Assembly: GCA_015064855.1 (NCBI GenBank)
Contig: SVRK01000015.1
Span: forward strand, 1 to 43,437
From: Oscillospiraceae bacterium
GTDB lineage: Bacteria; Bacillota; Clostridia; Oscillospirales; CAG-272
Length of the DNA: 43,437 nucleotides
Direction: 5' to 3'
In this document: positions 32,584 to 40,882 of the stretch, in pieces
Position numbering within the stretch: the stretch's first letter is position 1
Layout of the letters: each line of letters opens with the position of its first letter
Notes under the pieces: model-generated
Told to the model about the DNA's origin: nothing
The model's database searches: none
The model's input: only the letters and a program-made list of their open reading frames with translations
Program-made: the position numbers and the translations under genes

Positions 32584-35346
32584 ATGAAAAACAAAATTAC
32601 AAAAGTGCTATTTTTCACAATTTTAGCTTCACTTTTGGTTTTCGCAGTTTGTGCTTGCGGTGACGAGTGCTCACACGAAAATCTAATTGAGCTTGAAGAA
32701 GTAGCACCAACTTGCACAGCGGACGGTTTAACAATCGGTTCTAAATGTGCTGACTGTGGCGAAACAATAGTAGCGCAAGAGGTTGCGCCTGCTACCGGCC
32801 ACACCGAAGAGGTTGTTCCTGCAGTTGATGCAACTTGCACGGAAACAGGTCTTACAGAGGGCAAAAAGTGCTCTGTATGTAACGAGGTTCTAAAGGCTCA
32901 AGAAGAGGTTGAAGCTTTAGGACACACAGAAGAAGAAATCCCGGCAGTTGATGCGACTTGTACAACAGCAGGCTCAACAGCAGGCGTTAAGTGCTCCGTT
33001 TGTGATGAATTTATCACAGAGCCGGAAACAGTGGCAGCAAAGGGCCACACAGAAGTAGTTGTTAAGGGTAAAGCCGCAACTTGTACCGAAGCAGGTATTA
33101 CAGATGGCAAGAAGTGCTCTGTTTGTGGTACTGTAACTGTAAAGCAAGAAGTTATAGCTGCTCTTGGTCACAAACCAGAGGCCGCTGTTGAAGAAAACAA
33201 GATCGACGCAGATTGCGACACAGCAGGTTCATACGATTTAGTTGTTTACTGCTCTGTATGTGATGCTGAAATTTCAAGAGAAGCAAAGACAATCGACGCT
33301 AAAGGTCATACTCCAGCGGCTGCAGTTGAAGAAAATAAGGTTGATGCAACCTGTACTGTTGATGGCTCATATGATAGCGTAGTTTACTGCTCTGTTTGTG
33401 ATGCTGAAATTTCAAGAGAAGAAAAAACAATCACTGCTCCTGGTCATACTCCAGCGGCTGCAGTTGAAGAAAACAAGGTTGATGCAACCTGTACTGTTGA
33501 TGGCTCATATGATAGCGTAGTTTACTGCTCTGTATGTGATGCTGAAATTTCAAGAGAAACAAAGACAATCACTGCTCCTGGTCACACTCCAGCGGCTGCA
33601 GTTGAAGAAAATAAGGTTGATGCAACCTGTACTGTTGATGGCTCATATGATAGCGTAGTTTACTGCTCTGTTTGTGATGCTGAAATTTCAAGAGAAACAA
33701 AGACAATCACTGCTCCTGGTCACACTCCAGCGACTGCAGTTGAAGAAAATAAGGTTGATGCAACCTGTACTGTTGACGGCTCATATGACAGCGTAGTTTA
33801 CTGCTCTGTTTGTGATGCTGAAATTTCAAGAGAAGCAAAGACAATCGAGGCTCCTGGTCACACAGAAAAAACTCTTGATGCAGTTGCTCCTGAATGTGAG
33901 AAAACAGGTCTTACAGAGGGTAAGCAGTGCTCTGTTTGTGAAGAGATTTTAGTAGCTCAAGAGGTTGTTGATGCTACTGGTCATACAGAGGTATCTATCC
34001 CAGCAGTTGCTCCTGAATGTGAGAAAACAGGTCTTACAGAGGGTTCTAAGTGCTCTGTTTGTGAAAAGATTTTAGTAGCTCAAGAGGTTGTTGATGCTAC
34101 TGGTCATACAGAAGAAACAATCCCAGCAGTAGCTAAAACTTGTACAACAGCAGGCGCAACAGCAGGTGTTAAGTGCTCTGTTTGCGACGCGGTTCTCGAG
34201 GAACCGGAAGAAATCCCAGCTTCACACGAACCGGTTGTTCTTGACGCAGTTACTCCAAAGTGCGAGGAAACAGGTTTAACAGAAGGTTCACAATGCTCTG
34301 TTTGTGAAGAGATTTTAGTAGCTCAAGAGGTTGTTGCTGCTACCGGTCACACTGAAAAAACTCTCGACGCAGTTGCTCCTAAATGTGAGGAAACAGGTCT
34401 TACAGAGGGTAAGCAATGCTCTGTTTGTGATAAGATTTTAGTAGCTCAAGAAGAGGTTGCAGTTCTCGGACACAACTACAAGCTTGACGAAAGCGTTCTC
34501 GGTAACGACGGCAAGCCAACTTGTCTCACCGAGGGCAGATGGCTCTATACATGCGAAAACGGTTGTGGCGTACCTGCATACAACCTTAACGATGAAGAAA
34601 CAAACGTTGATGCAAGACACGGCGGATACGTTGAGGGTGAATGGGTAACAGCTCCTACATGTATTACAGCTGCTACATACCACTGCACAGGCTGTGACAC
34701 AGACTTCTCAGCTTCCGTATATCCTGAAATTCAAGGTCAAGCAACAGGCATTCACTCATTTGACGAGTTAGTTGAAGAAAAGACTGCTAGCTGCACACAA
34801 ATCGGCTATAAGGTTTGGGAATGTACAGCTGATGATGGTTGCACAGCAACAGACGTTACTGATTGGGCAGACAAGGTAGCTCACACCTTTGTAGTTGGCG
34901 AAGACTACTCCGTAGCATGTGACTGTGGCGCAACATATAGAAACATTGCAGCTCTTGTTGAAGAACATAGACTCTGCGGTGAGGAATGCGAAGGATGCGA
35001 TACACACTCTATGAAGGTTGTATTTGTAGGTGCCACCGAGGATGACGAGGTTGAATTACCTGGTGGAGAAACATCCACATCCCCTGAAACAGACAAGACA
35101 ATCGCTTTGATTGGTCTATTTGGCTCAGACGACACAACATACACAATCACATATAAGGATGCTGACGGAAACGCTATCACAGCTTATGAGGTTACAGTTT
35201 CCGGTGAAGCACACGAATTCGGTGTAACAACAAGCGCAAGCGGAAACGCTTACATTGACATCTCCGATATCGCTGACGATGTTAAGACAATCGAAATCGT
35301 ATCAAGTGCTGACGCAGTAGTTTCATTCTACTCTGTTCTTGCATAA
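32584..35346 (+). CDS. cysteine-rich tandem-repeat surface lipoprotein
   Basis: The 920-residue protein has a lipoprotein-type signal peptide (residues 1-24, probable lipid-modified Cys25 in VCAC). About 15 repeats of 38-46 residues follow, each built as GHT...C...CSVC, so each carries one His and three Cys. Residues 195-424 are five 46-residue units, four nearly identical. The part after about residue 620 is non-repetitive, with further CxxC pairs, then an acidic spacer GETSTSPETD and a beta-rich C-terminal domain. CSVC-repeat proteins are common on gut Clostridia but have no assigned function; zinc binding or disulfide-locked rods are both possible. The gene is monocistronic. Confidence 0.75.
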   Translation: MKNKITKVLFFTILASLLVFAVCACGDECSHENLIELEEVAPTCTADGLTIGSKCADCGETIVAQEVAPATGHTEEVVPAVDATCTETGLTEGKKCSVCNEVLKAQEEVEALGHTEEEIPAVDATCTTAGSTAGVKCSVCDEFITEPETVAAKGHTEVVVKGKAATCTEAGITDGKKCSVCGTVTVKQEVIAALGHKPEAAVEENKIDADCDTAGSYDLVVYCSVCDAEISREAKTIDAKGHTPAAAVEENKVDATCTVDGSYDSVVYCSVCDAEISREEKTITAPGHTPAAAVEENKVDATCTVDGSYDSVVYCSVCDAEISRETKTITAPGHTPAAAVEENKVDATCTVDGSYDSVVYCSVCDAEISRETKTITAPGHTPATAVEENKVDATCTVDGSYDSVVYCSVCDAEISREAKTIEAPGHTEKTLDAVAPECEKTGLTEGKQCSVCEEILVAQEVVDATGHTEVSIPAVAPECEKTGLTEGSKCSVCEKILVAQEVVDATGHTEETIPAVAKTCTTAGATAGVKCSVCDAVLEEPEEIPASHEPVVLDAVTPKCEETGLTEGSQCSVCEEILVAQEVVAATGHTEKTLDAVAPKCEETGLTEGKQCSVCDKILVAQEEVAVLGHNYKLDESVLGNDGKPTCLTEGRWLYTCENGCGVPAYNLNDEETNVDARHGGYVEGEWVTAPTCITAATYHCTGCDTDFSASVYPEIQGQATGIHSFDELVEEKTASCTQIGYKVWECTADDGCTATDVTDWADKVAHTFVVGEDYSVACDCGATYRNIAALVEEHRLCGEECEGCDTHSMKVVFVGATEDDEVELPGGETSTSPETDKTIALIGLFGSDDTTYTITYKDADGNAITAYEVTVSGEAHEFGVTTSASGNAYIDISDIADDVKTIEIVSSADAVVSFYSVLA
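33166..33855 (+). repeat. five in-frame 138-bp tandem repeats
   Basis: Five units of exactly 138 bp (46 codons) span this stretch. The first is diverged; units 2-5 differ at only a few bases each, for example in the codons after SRE and at TITAP/TIEAP. Such identity suggests recent unit gain or gene conversion, and the copy number may vary between strains. Confidence 0.9.
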
Positions 35347-35357
35347 TTCTAAATAAT

Positions 35358-35392
35358 AAAATAGCACTCGCTTCGGCGGGTGCTATTTTTAT
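35358..35392 (+). terminator. intrinsic terminator after the repeat lipoprotein
   Basis: AAATAGCAC-TCGC and GCGG-GTGCTATTT close on a TTCG tetraloop, followed by TTATTTT. Confidence 0.92.
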
Positions 35393-35651
35393 TTTCTAAA
35401 CACCAAAATATATAAAGAATAATACAATAGATACAAAATCAAATGTAAAATCTAGGTTTTCACGAGGCTTTTTTATAGATATTTTAAAGAATTTTGCATT
35501 ATTTTCCTTTTTTAAGCATAAAGCGAGGCAAAATCACATAATGTTTAGTGAATTGTAATTTTTCTTACACAGTTTCCATATTTTTACATATTTGTATAAT
35601 ATTTACAATTTAAAAGATAAAATTTTGTAAAAATTGACGAGTAAATTTTTG

Positions 35652-35702
35652 TTGTATAAATTGGAAAAATATGGTAAAATAGATTTGTAAGAAATTTACA
35701 AA
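35652..35702 (+). promoter_or_regulatory. spo0A promoter and adjacent inverted repeat
   Basis: TTGTAT (35652-35657) and TAAAAT (35675-35680) with a 17-nt spacer; a palindrome TTTGTAA-GAAAT-TTACAAA (35684-35702) lies across the predicted start site. I find no good match to the 0A box or to a sigma-H promoter. The rest of 35393-35651 is AT-rich with several more TTTGTAA/TTTACAA-like words and a second possible TATAAT at about 35596-35601. Confidence 0.5.
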
Positions 35703-35728
35703 TATTGGAAATGTAAGAGGTATAAAAA

Positions 35729-36502
35729 ATGGAAACTAACGCAAAGATTCTTATCGCTGATGAAAACGCATCTTCAAGACAAGCAACAAAGGAGTCGCTC
35801 CTACGCCGTGGATATCGCGTTGTTGACGAGGCGCAAAACGGCGAGGAGGCTTTAATCAAAATTAACAGAAACCATCCGGACATTGTTATATGCGATGTTT
35901 GGCTATCAAAGCTTGACGGCATCGGATTAATAAGAAATGCCAAGGGAATAAATTATGGCAATGACACAGCTCCGTCCTTTATTATTGCATCCCTCGTTTC
36001 TAACCAAAGCGTGTTTGTTGAAGCGGCACGTGCAGGCGCATCAATTTGCTTAATGAAGCCTTTTGATTTCACAAGCCTATGCGAGCATATTAACACTCTA
36101 TATAGAGAAAGAGTTGAAGGCTCACTCTCACAAATAACTGCAAAAGAGGATATCGAAACACAGGTTACAAAGGTAATACACCAAATTGGTGTTCCAGCAC
36201 ATATTAAAGGCTATCAATATTTAAGAACGGCTATACTTATGACTATTTCCGATAACGAAATAATTAACTCTGTTACAAAGATTTTATATCCGTCTATTGC
36301 TAAAAAATACTCAACTACTACCTCACGCGTTGAAAGAGCCATTCGTCACGCCATTGAAGTGGCTTGGGATAGAGGTGACGTTGATACCTTAAATTCTTAC
36401 TTTGGTTATACAATACAAAATAACCGCGGAAAGCCCACCAATAGTGAGTTTATCGCTATGATTGCTGATGATATGAGGCTTAGATATAAAATATACAAAT
36501 AA
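35729..36502 (+). CDS. spo0A: sporulation master regulator Spo0A
   Basis: The 257-residue protein has an N-terminal receiver domain with acidic pocket D11-E12, phosphoacceptor D56 (VICDVWL) and the KP of LMKPFD. The C-terminal Spo0A effector domain is unmistakable: [21 protein letters not shown], then [20 protein letters not shown] with [11 protein letters not shown], and [16 protein letters not shown]. Phosphorylated Spo0A binds 0A boxes and starts sporulation. The gene is alone here; spoIVB, usually upstream of spo0A, is not present. A possible terminator is inside the downstream palindromic element (36662-36705). Confidence 0.96.
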   Translation: METNAKILIADENASSRQATKESLLRRGYRVVDEAQNGEEALIKINRNHPDIVICDVWLSKLDGIGLIRNAKGINYGNDTAPSFIIASLVSNQSVFVEAARAGASICLMKPFDFTSLCEHINTLYRERVEGSLSQITAKEDIETQVTKVIHQIGVPAHIKGYQYLRTAILMTISDNEIINSVTKILYPSIAKKYSTTTSRVERAIRHAIEVAWDRGDVDTLNSYFGYTIQNNRGKPTNSEFIAMIADDMRLRYKIYK

Positions 36503-36605
36503 TGAACATATGTCAATGTAATCATATATAATGCAATAAAATCCCCCCGTCTAACGGGTGATGTCCTTAGCGGAGAATTTATACTTTGACAAAAGTGCAA
36601 GCGTC

Positions 36606-36652
36606 GCATTTGACCAGTCAAATGTAAATGGGCTAAGCCCATACCCATATTA
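36606..36652. repeat. two short perfect palindromes in the left part of the element
   Basis: CATTTGAC-CA-GTCAAATG and ATGGGCT-A-AGCCCAT follow one another with only two bases between them, before the larger terminator-like hairpin. Confidence 0.7.
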
Positions 36653-36661
36653 TAAGCAGAA

Positions 36662-36705
36662 AGAGGAAACAAATCGGTTTATAGCCGAAAAGTTTCCTCT
36701 TTTTC
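36662..36705 (+). terminator. terminator-like hairpin inside the element, downstream of spo0A
   Basis: AGAGGAAAC (36662-36670) pairs with GTTTCCTCT (36692-36700), with an inner TCGG/CCGA stem, followed by TTTTTCTG. It is the first good plus-strand terminator after spo0A. Confidence 0.7.
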
Positions 36706-36714
36706 TGTTGGTTT

Positions 36715-36906
36715 AATGAAATCGTTGCAAGCCGCCTTGCGGCTTTATGCCACGATGAAATCTTCACTTCGTTCAGATGAAATCCAAGGGCAAGCCCTTG
36801 GATGAAATCAAATCCGTCTAAATAAAACCCTGCGAAGCAGGATTTCATCGCGAAAGCGATTTCATCCATCACAAGTGGATTTCATCCGTCGAAGACGGAT
36901 TTGACT
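36715..36906. repeat. hairpin array separated by GATGAAATC / GATTTCATC words
   Basis: Left half: ATGAAATC-type words at 36715, 36754, 36776 and 36801. Right half: GATTTCATC at 36841, 36858 and 36878 and the variant GATTTGACT at 36898. Between successive words lie unique small stems: AAGCCGC-CTT-GCGGCTT, CCAAGGGC-AA-GCCCTTGG, CCTGC-GAA-GCAGG, ATCGC-GAAA-GCGAT, ATCCA...TGGAT and ATCCGTC-GAA-GACGGAT. Words of the two halves are complementary, so the transcript could zip into a branched structure. Confidence 0.8.
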
Positions 36907-36949
36907 GCGTGTTCTCCGTTAAGGATAACACGCTAACGGGGGGGATTTT

Positions 36950-37891
36950 TTATTTATCAAAAATCTGTTCTACTATCTTTTGTGAGGATGGTGGTGAATA
37001 TCGCCACGAGCTTATATGGCTTACCTTATCGGCGTCAACAAAATAATACTTTTTCTTGTCTATTGGTATTTGGTCATAGGTATCAATTATAACAAGCTTA
37101 ATTTTCATTTTTTCGGGCATTATACTCTTTATGTAAACCGCACACCCATCTCCAACCTCTACGCCCTCCTTAAGCTCGGCAAGACCTGCAAGATTTGGGG
37201 CAAGCTCAACAAAAATTCCATAGCTTTCTATACTTCTGACAATACCAAAAACGGTTTGCCCAGCTTGATAATTATCTGCATTTTCTTGCCAAGTGCCAAA
37301 AAGCTCCTTGGTTGAAGCGTAAACCCTGCCGGTTTCGTAATCAATGCTTTTAACAACAACCTTCAATTCCTCATGATCTAAAAATCTATCTCTCGGTGTT
37401 TCAATTCTCGACACGGAAACCGAGTCTATACTCATAAGCGAGGATATTCCACAGCCTATATCAAGGAATGCGCCAAACGGCTCAAAATGAGTTATTTTTG
37501 CAGGAATTATATCTCCCGGAATTAAATCCATTACGTAGTTTTCCATACATTCTCTTTGTGCCTCACGACGCGAAAGAATTGCATACGGGCTTCCATTTTC
37601 ATCCTTTTCTATTTGCATAACCTTGAAGGCAACCGCCTTGCCTACGCGAGTTATGATTGCAATATCCTTAATCGGCGCACCATATAGTGACTCCTCTTTA
37701 TAAATAAGTCCCTTAATTCCATATAAATCCAGCTGCAAGGATAAAGTTTTAGAATCACATTTTAAAACCATTCCCTCAAGGATTTTGCCCTCAATTCTCG
37801 CCCTTTCAAGTCCTTGAAGTGAGCTTAAATATTCCTTGTTTTCGTGCGTGGAAATCAAGCTCCCCTCGGGCAGATATTTATTCTTTATCAT
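36950..37891 (-). CDS. S1 RNA-binding domain protein (three S1-like repeats)
   Basis: The 313-residue protein has an N-terminal stretch with KILEGMVLKCDSKTLSLQLDLYGIKGLIYKEE (about 37-70, degenerate S1), a central S1 repeat with GDIIPAKITHFEPFGAFLDIGCGISSLMSIDSV (about 126-158), and a third with GQTVFGIVRSIESYGIFVELAPNLAGLAEL (about 215-245). It resembles the short S1-like proteins of Firmicutes, not the six-domain RpsA. Its role is RNA binding, perhaps in translation. The stop codon lies in the terminal T-run of the adjacent palindromic element, so the gene end may have been set by that insertion. Confidence 0.85.
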   Translation of the reverse strand: MIKNKYLPEGSLISTHENKEYLSSLQGLERARIEGKILEGMVLKCDSKTLSLQLDLYGIKGLIYKEESLYGAPIKDIAIITRVGKAVAFKVMQIEKDENGSPYAILSRREAQRECMENYVMDLIPGDIIPAKITHFEPFGAFLDIGCGISSLMSIDSVSVSRIETPRDRFLDHEELKVVVKSIDYETGRVYASTKELFGTWQENADNYQAGQTVFGIVRSIESYGIFVELAPNLAGLAELKEGVEVGDGCAVYIKSIMPEKMKIKLVIIDTYDQIPIDKKKYYFVDADKVSHISSWRYSPPSSQKIVEQIFDK

Positions 37892-37922
37892 TTCAATTTT
37901 CCTTTCAAATTATTAATAAATT

Positions 37923-40568
37923 TTATGCGCGCTCTTTTTTTAAAATGTCAATTTTCTTTTTCCTTTTTACTAATTTTTCAAAAAGCTTTCTTATAAAATC
38001 AAAAATAATTACCGTAAAGGAAACGAGTACCGTAAAGAACAAATCTCCAATGGAAAGTGGCACTGTTCGGAAGAGATTTCCACCGAAATAAATAAATGAT
38101 ATTTGCATTATAGAAACCAGTATCATAATTAAAATAAAGGCTTTATTTTTACTTATTTTGCTAAACACGTTGACCCTTTCAGTGCGCGACAAAAAGCACA
38201 CAAAAACGCCTGTAAAAATGAACATGCCAAAGAACGCAGACAATAAGTATTTTTCCTGTCCCTTTGACAAAATCATACCACACGCATCACTCTTTAAAAA
38301 CCAAACGCATAGCCCCAGAACATATATGCTCGTTATTATTATCGTTTTTATCATTCTCTTTGAAAGGATTTTCTCGTCCGCTTTTTTCGGCTTTTGCTTC
38401 ATATAATATTGAAGCGGTGGCTCACTGGCGAAGGCAAGTGCGCCCAAGGTATCCATGATTATATTTATCCACAGCATTTGGGTGATTGTTACAGGTGTAT
38501 CAACACCAATAAACGGACCAAGGAGTGAAATTCCAACGGCTGAAAAATTCATAATAAGCTGGAACTGAATAAATTTTCTTATCGATTCAAAAATCGTACG
38601 TCCATAAAGAATTGCTTTAACTATTGATGCAAAATTGTTATCCTTTATAACGATGTCGCCCGCTTCCTTTGCGACCTCTGTGCCGGAGCCCATTGCAAAG
38701 CCAACGTCCGCACCCTTTAGTGATGGCGCATCGTTTACCCCATCACCCGTCATACCAACAACGTATTTAGCCTTTTGAGAAACCGCTACCAATCTTGTTT
38801 TATCAGAGGGCAAGGCACGCGCAACAACTGCCAATCGCGGTAAGATTTTTTCGACCTCATCATCACTCATTTTTGAAAGCTCATCAGCCCTTATAACCAA
38901 ATTTCTTGCGCTATATGGCGATATTATACCTGTCTCCTTGGCAACTGCCTCGGCTGTTATCGGATTATCTCCTGTAATCATTACAACGCCAACGCCTGCC
39001 TCTTGCACGCATTTTATAGCCATTGGAACCTCGCGTCTGACCTTATCCCTGAATGCTACAAGCCCTAAAAAAGTAATTTCGTCGAGGGAGGTGTCTAAAA
39101 TTCCCTCCTTTACGCCTATTGCGACAACCCTATATGACTTACCGCCAAGCTCGTTAAGCCTTTGTCTTAAGCCTTTGGAAATTTGCTCGTTTATTTTCAA
39201 AATCTGACCATTTTGGTCAAGATATTTAGTCGAGCTATTTATAATTTTTTCGGGCGCTCCCTTTAAGACTGTTATTTTTCTACCCTCGTATGTAAGAGCG
39301 CAGGCGCTGTATTTTTTCGCGCTATCAAATGGCAATTTTGAAATCACCCTCGCTCTTGGCTTAAAGAAGGAGGCGTACTCTATAAGTGCGGCTTCACAAG
39401 CATCATTTGATACTATTGTCTTTCCGTTTATTTTTGCATTTGTGTCATAAAACGCACACAGGGTCAAGTATTCCTTGAATTCCTTGCTCGCTTTTATTTC
39501 ATTTAATGTAATTTTTCGTGCACTTGCATTATATATGTCCTTAAGCTTTAATTTTCCCTCGGTTAAGGTGCCTGTTTTATCGGTAAAAAGAAGATTTATG
39601 TTACCCGAGGTTTCTATGCCGACCATTTTCCGCACTAAAACGTTGTCGCGCGCCATCTTTTTCATATTGGACGAAAGGACAACGGTTATCATCATAGGAA
39701 GTCCCTCGGGAACTGCCACAACCGTTATGGAAATTGCCAAGGTAAGTGCACCAAGAAGCTTGGAAAAAACGAATTTATAGTCTTTAAGAAGCGTTAAGGT
39801 GTTGCTTGGTGAAAAGGCTGTATCAATGAAGAAGGCATTGAAAAGGTATGCAAGTGCCGTTATTCCCGCTAAAATATATCCCAAACGACTTATAGTTTTC
39901 GCAAGGTGAGAAAGGCGTTTTTTCAAAGGGCTTGGACGCGTTTCTCTTTCAAGCTCCTTTGCCACCCGTCCATAATAGGTTTTTTCGCCTACTCGTGTTA
40001 CTATAGCCTCTGCATATCCTCCTGTTACCAAGCTTCCCTTTAATAATTCTCTTGATTTTTCCTCGGTTGATTCTGCTCTTTTTTCCACCTCAGAGCTTTC
40101 CCCTGTGAGGGCAGATTCATCAAGAGTGACATATCCGTTAAATATAGTGGCGTCAGCAGGGACAGACATCCCCGACTCCAAAACTACTATATCCCCAACA
40201 ACCACCTCTTCCTCGGAAATTTTAGACACGCCATCAGCTCTTTTAACAAATGCAAGCCGTCCGCCATCACGCTGACGTAGCTTTTCAAATGCATTTTCAC
40301 TACTATATTCACTGATGGTTGAAACTAATGTGGCTATAAAGATTGAGGCTCCGATTCCACAGCTTTCAAACCAATTTACGTTTGGTATTGAAATTATTAT
40401 GTTTAAAAATAATGCAATAATAAGTATTTTGATTATGGGGTCGTTTAGGTTGCCCAAAAAGCTCCTAATAAATCCCTTTTTCTTATGCTCTCCAAGCTTG
40501 TTTTCTCCATGCCTTTGGCGCGAGGCTGTAACCTCCGCACTTGAAAGTCCCTTGTATTTTTCTTGCAT
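37923..40568 (-). CDS. P-type calcium-translocating ATPase (PMCA/SERCA-like)
   Basis: The 881-residue protein has ten predicted membrane segments and all P-type landmarks: actuator TGES (SALTGESSEV), the ion-site VAVPEGLP, phosphorylated Asp in DKTGTLTEG (about D330), nucleotide-binding KGAPEKI, and hinge MTGDGVNDAPSLKGADVGFAMG. The N-terminal cation ATPase domain (GLSSAEVTASRQRHGENKL) and C-terminal domain are present. The PEGLP motif and length fit type IIB/IIA Ca2+ pumps, so Ca2+ export is the likely role; Mn2+ is possible. It is 31 nt upstream of the S1-domain gene on the same strand. Confidence 0.92.
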   Translation of the reverse strand: MQEKYKGLSSAEVTASRQRHGENKLGEHKKKGFIRSFLGNLNDPIIKILIIALFLNIIISIPNVNWFESCGIGASIFIATLVSTISEYSSENAFEKLRQRDGGRLAFVKRADGVSKISEEEVVVGDIVVLESGMSVPADATIFNGYVTLDESALTGESSEVEKRAESTEEKSRELLKGSLVTGGYAEAIVTRVGEKTYYGRVAKELERETRPSPLKKRLSHLAKTISRLGYILAGITALAYLFNAFFIDTAFSPSNTLTLLKDYKFVFSKLLGALTLAISITVVAVPEGLPMMITVVLSSNMKKMARDNVLVRKMVGIETSGNINLLFTDKTGTLTEGKLKLKDIYNASARKITLNEIKASKEFKEYLTLCAFYDTNAKINGKTIVSNDACEAALIEYASFFKPRARVISKLPFDSAKKYSACALTYEGRKITVLKGAPEKIINSSTKYLDQNGQILKINEQISKGLRQRLNELGGKSYRVVAIGVKEGILDTSLDEITFLGLVAFRDKVRREVPMAIKCVQEAGVGVVMITGDNPITAEAVAKETGIISPYSARNLVIRADELSKMSDDEVEKILPRLAVVARALPSDKTRLVAVSQKAKYVVGMTGDGVNDAPSLKGADVGFAMGSGTEVAKEAGDIVIKDNNFASIVKAILYGRTIFESIRKFIQFQLIMNFSAVGISLLGPFIGVDTPVTITQMLWINIIMDTLGALAFASEPPLQYYMKQKPKKADEKILSKRMIKTIIITSIYVLGLCVWFLKSDACGMILSKGQEKYLLSAFFGMFIFTGVFVCFLSRTERVNVFSKISKNKAFILIMILVSIMQISFIYFGGNLFRTVPLSIGDLFFTVLVSFTVIIFDFIRKLFEKLVKRKKKIDILKKERA

Positions 40569-40670
40569 TTTGTCCTCCTTGTCTTTTTATATATACTATT
40601 CTAGTTTCAAAAAATTATGACAAGGAACACGTTTTAAAATCTTTTAGGTATTGAATTTAATTTTACAATA

Positions 40671-40840
40671 TTGCGGGACGTCGAAGGCGCCGTCCCCTAC
40701 AAAGAATAACGTTGCCTGCTCTGTCATTCTGGAACGGAGCAAGGCGGAGTGATAGAATCTATAAGAGATCCTATCGCTTACGCTCCAGGATGAGAAAATG
40801 TGTCGTTTGTAGGGGGAAGGCTATCGGGCCCTACGTTGTG
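40671..40840. repeat. composite palindromic repeat
   Basis: The outer parts are two hairpins, GGGACG...CGTCCC (40675-40696) followed by CCTACAAA, and GTAGGG...CCCTAC (40809-40834), in mirrored orientation. Inside is an imperfect inverted repeat whose left arm begins TCATTCTGGA (40724) and whose right arm ends TCCAGGATGA (40784-40793), with GATAGAATC facing GATCCTATC. The core matches the widespread TCATTCTGAGCG-type bacterial repeat. The left hairpin is related in its CCCCTACA end to the REP-like copies at 19543 and 23380. Confidence 0.6.
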
Positions 40841-40843
40841 GAC

Positions 40844-40875
40844 AAAAAAAGAACCGCGGTTGCGGTTCTTTTTTT
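40844..40875 (-). terminator. intrinsic terminator after the LRR protein gene
   Basis: AAAGAACCGC-GGTT-GCGGTTCTTT flanked by A and T runs, just past the LRR gene stop. Confidence 0.9.
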
Positions 40876-40882
40876 GCTTTAT

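Larger units (their letters stand above)
36538..36951. mobile_element. 414-bp nested-palindrome element with terminal inverted repeats (MITE-like)
   Basis: Imperfect terminal inverted repeats of about 40 bp: the left begins AAAATCCCCCCGT and continues GATGTCCTTAGCGGAGAA; the right, read on the minus strand, begins AAAATCCCCCCCGT and continues TTATCCTTAACGGAGAA. Between them is a series of hairpins and an array of 9-bp words in opposite orientation in the two halves (see 36715-36906). There is no gene inside and no transposase. The right end overlaps the stop codon of the S1-domain gene. It would be a non-autonomous element if mobile; I see no clear target duplication. Confidence 0.7.

Noticed and set aside
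33166..33855. Tandem repeats as a possible satellite or CRISPR
   Set aside because: The 138-bp unit is an exact multiple of three, in frame, and encodes the conserved Cys motifs of the lipoprotein.
36715..36906. Possible CRISPR array because of spaced short repeats
   Set aside because: The repeated words are only 9 bp, spacing is irregular (17-39 bp), the intervening sequences are themselves palindromes, orientation flips at the centre, and no cas gene is nearby.
36754..36906. tRNA or attenuator cluster
   Set aside because: None of the stems fit a cloverleaf, there is no CCA-type end or T-loop, and the hairpins lack U-runs except at 36662-36705.
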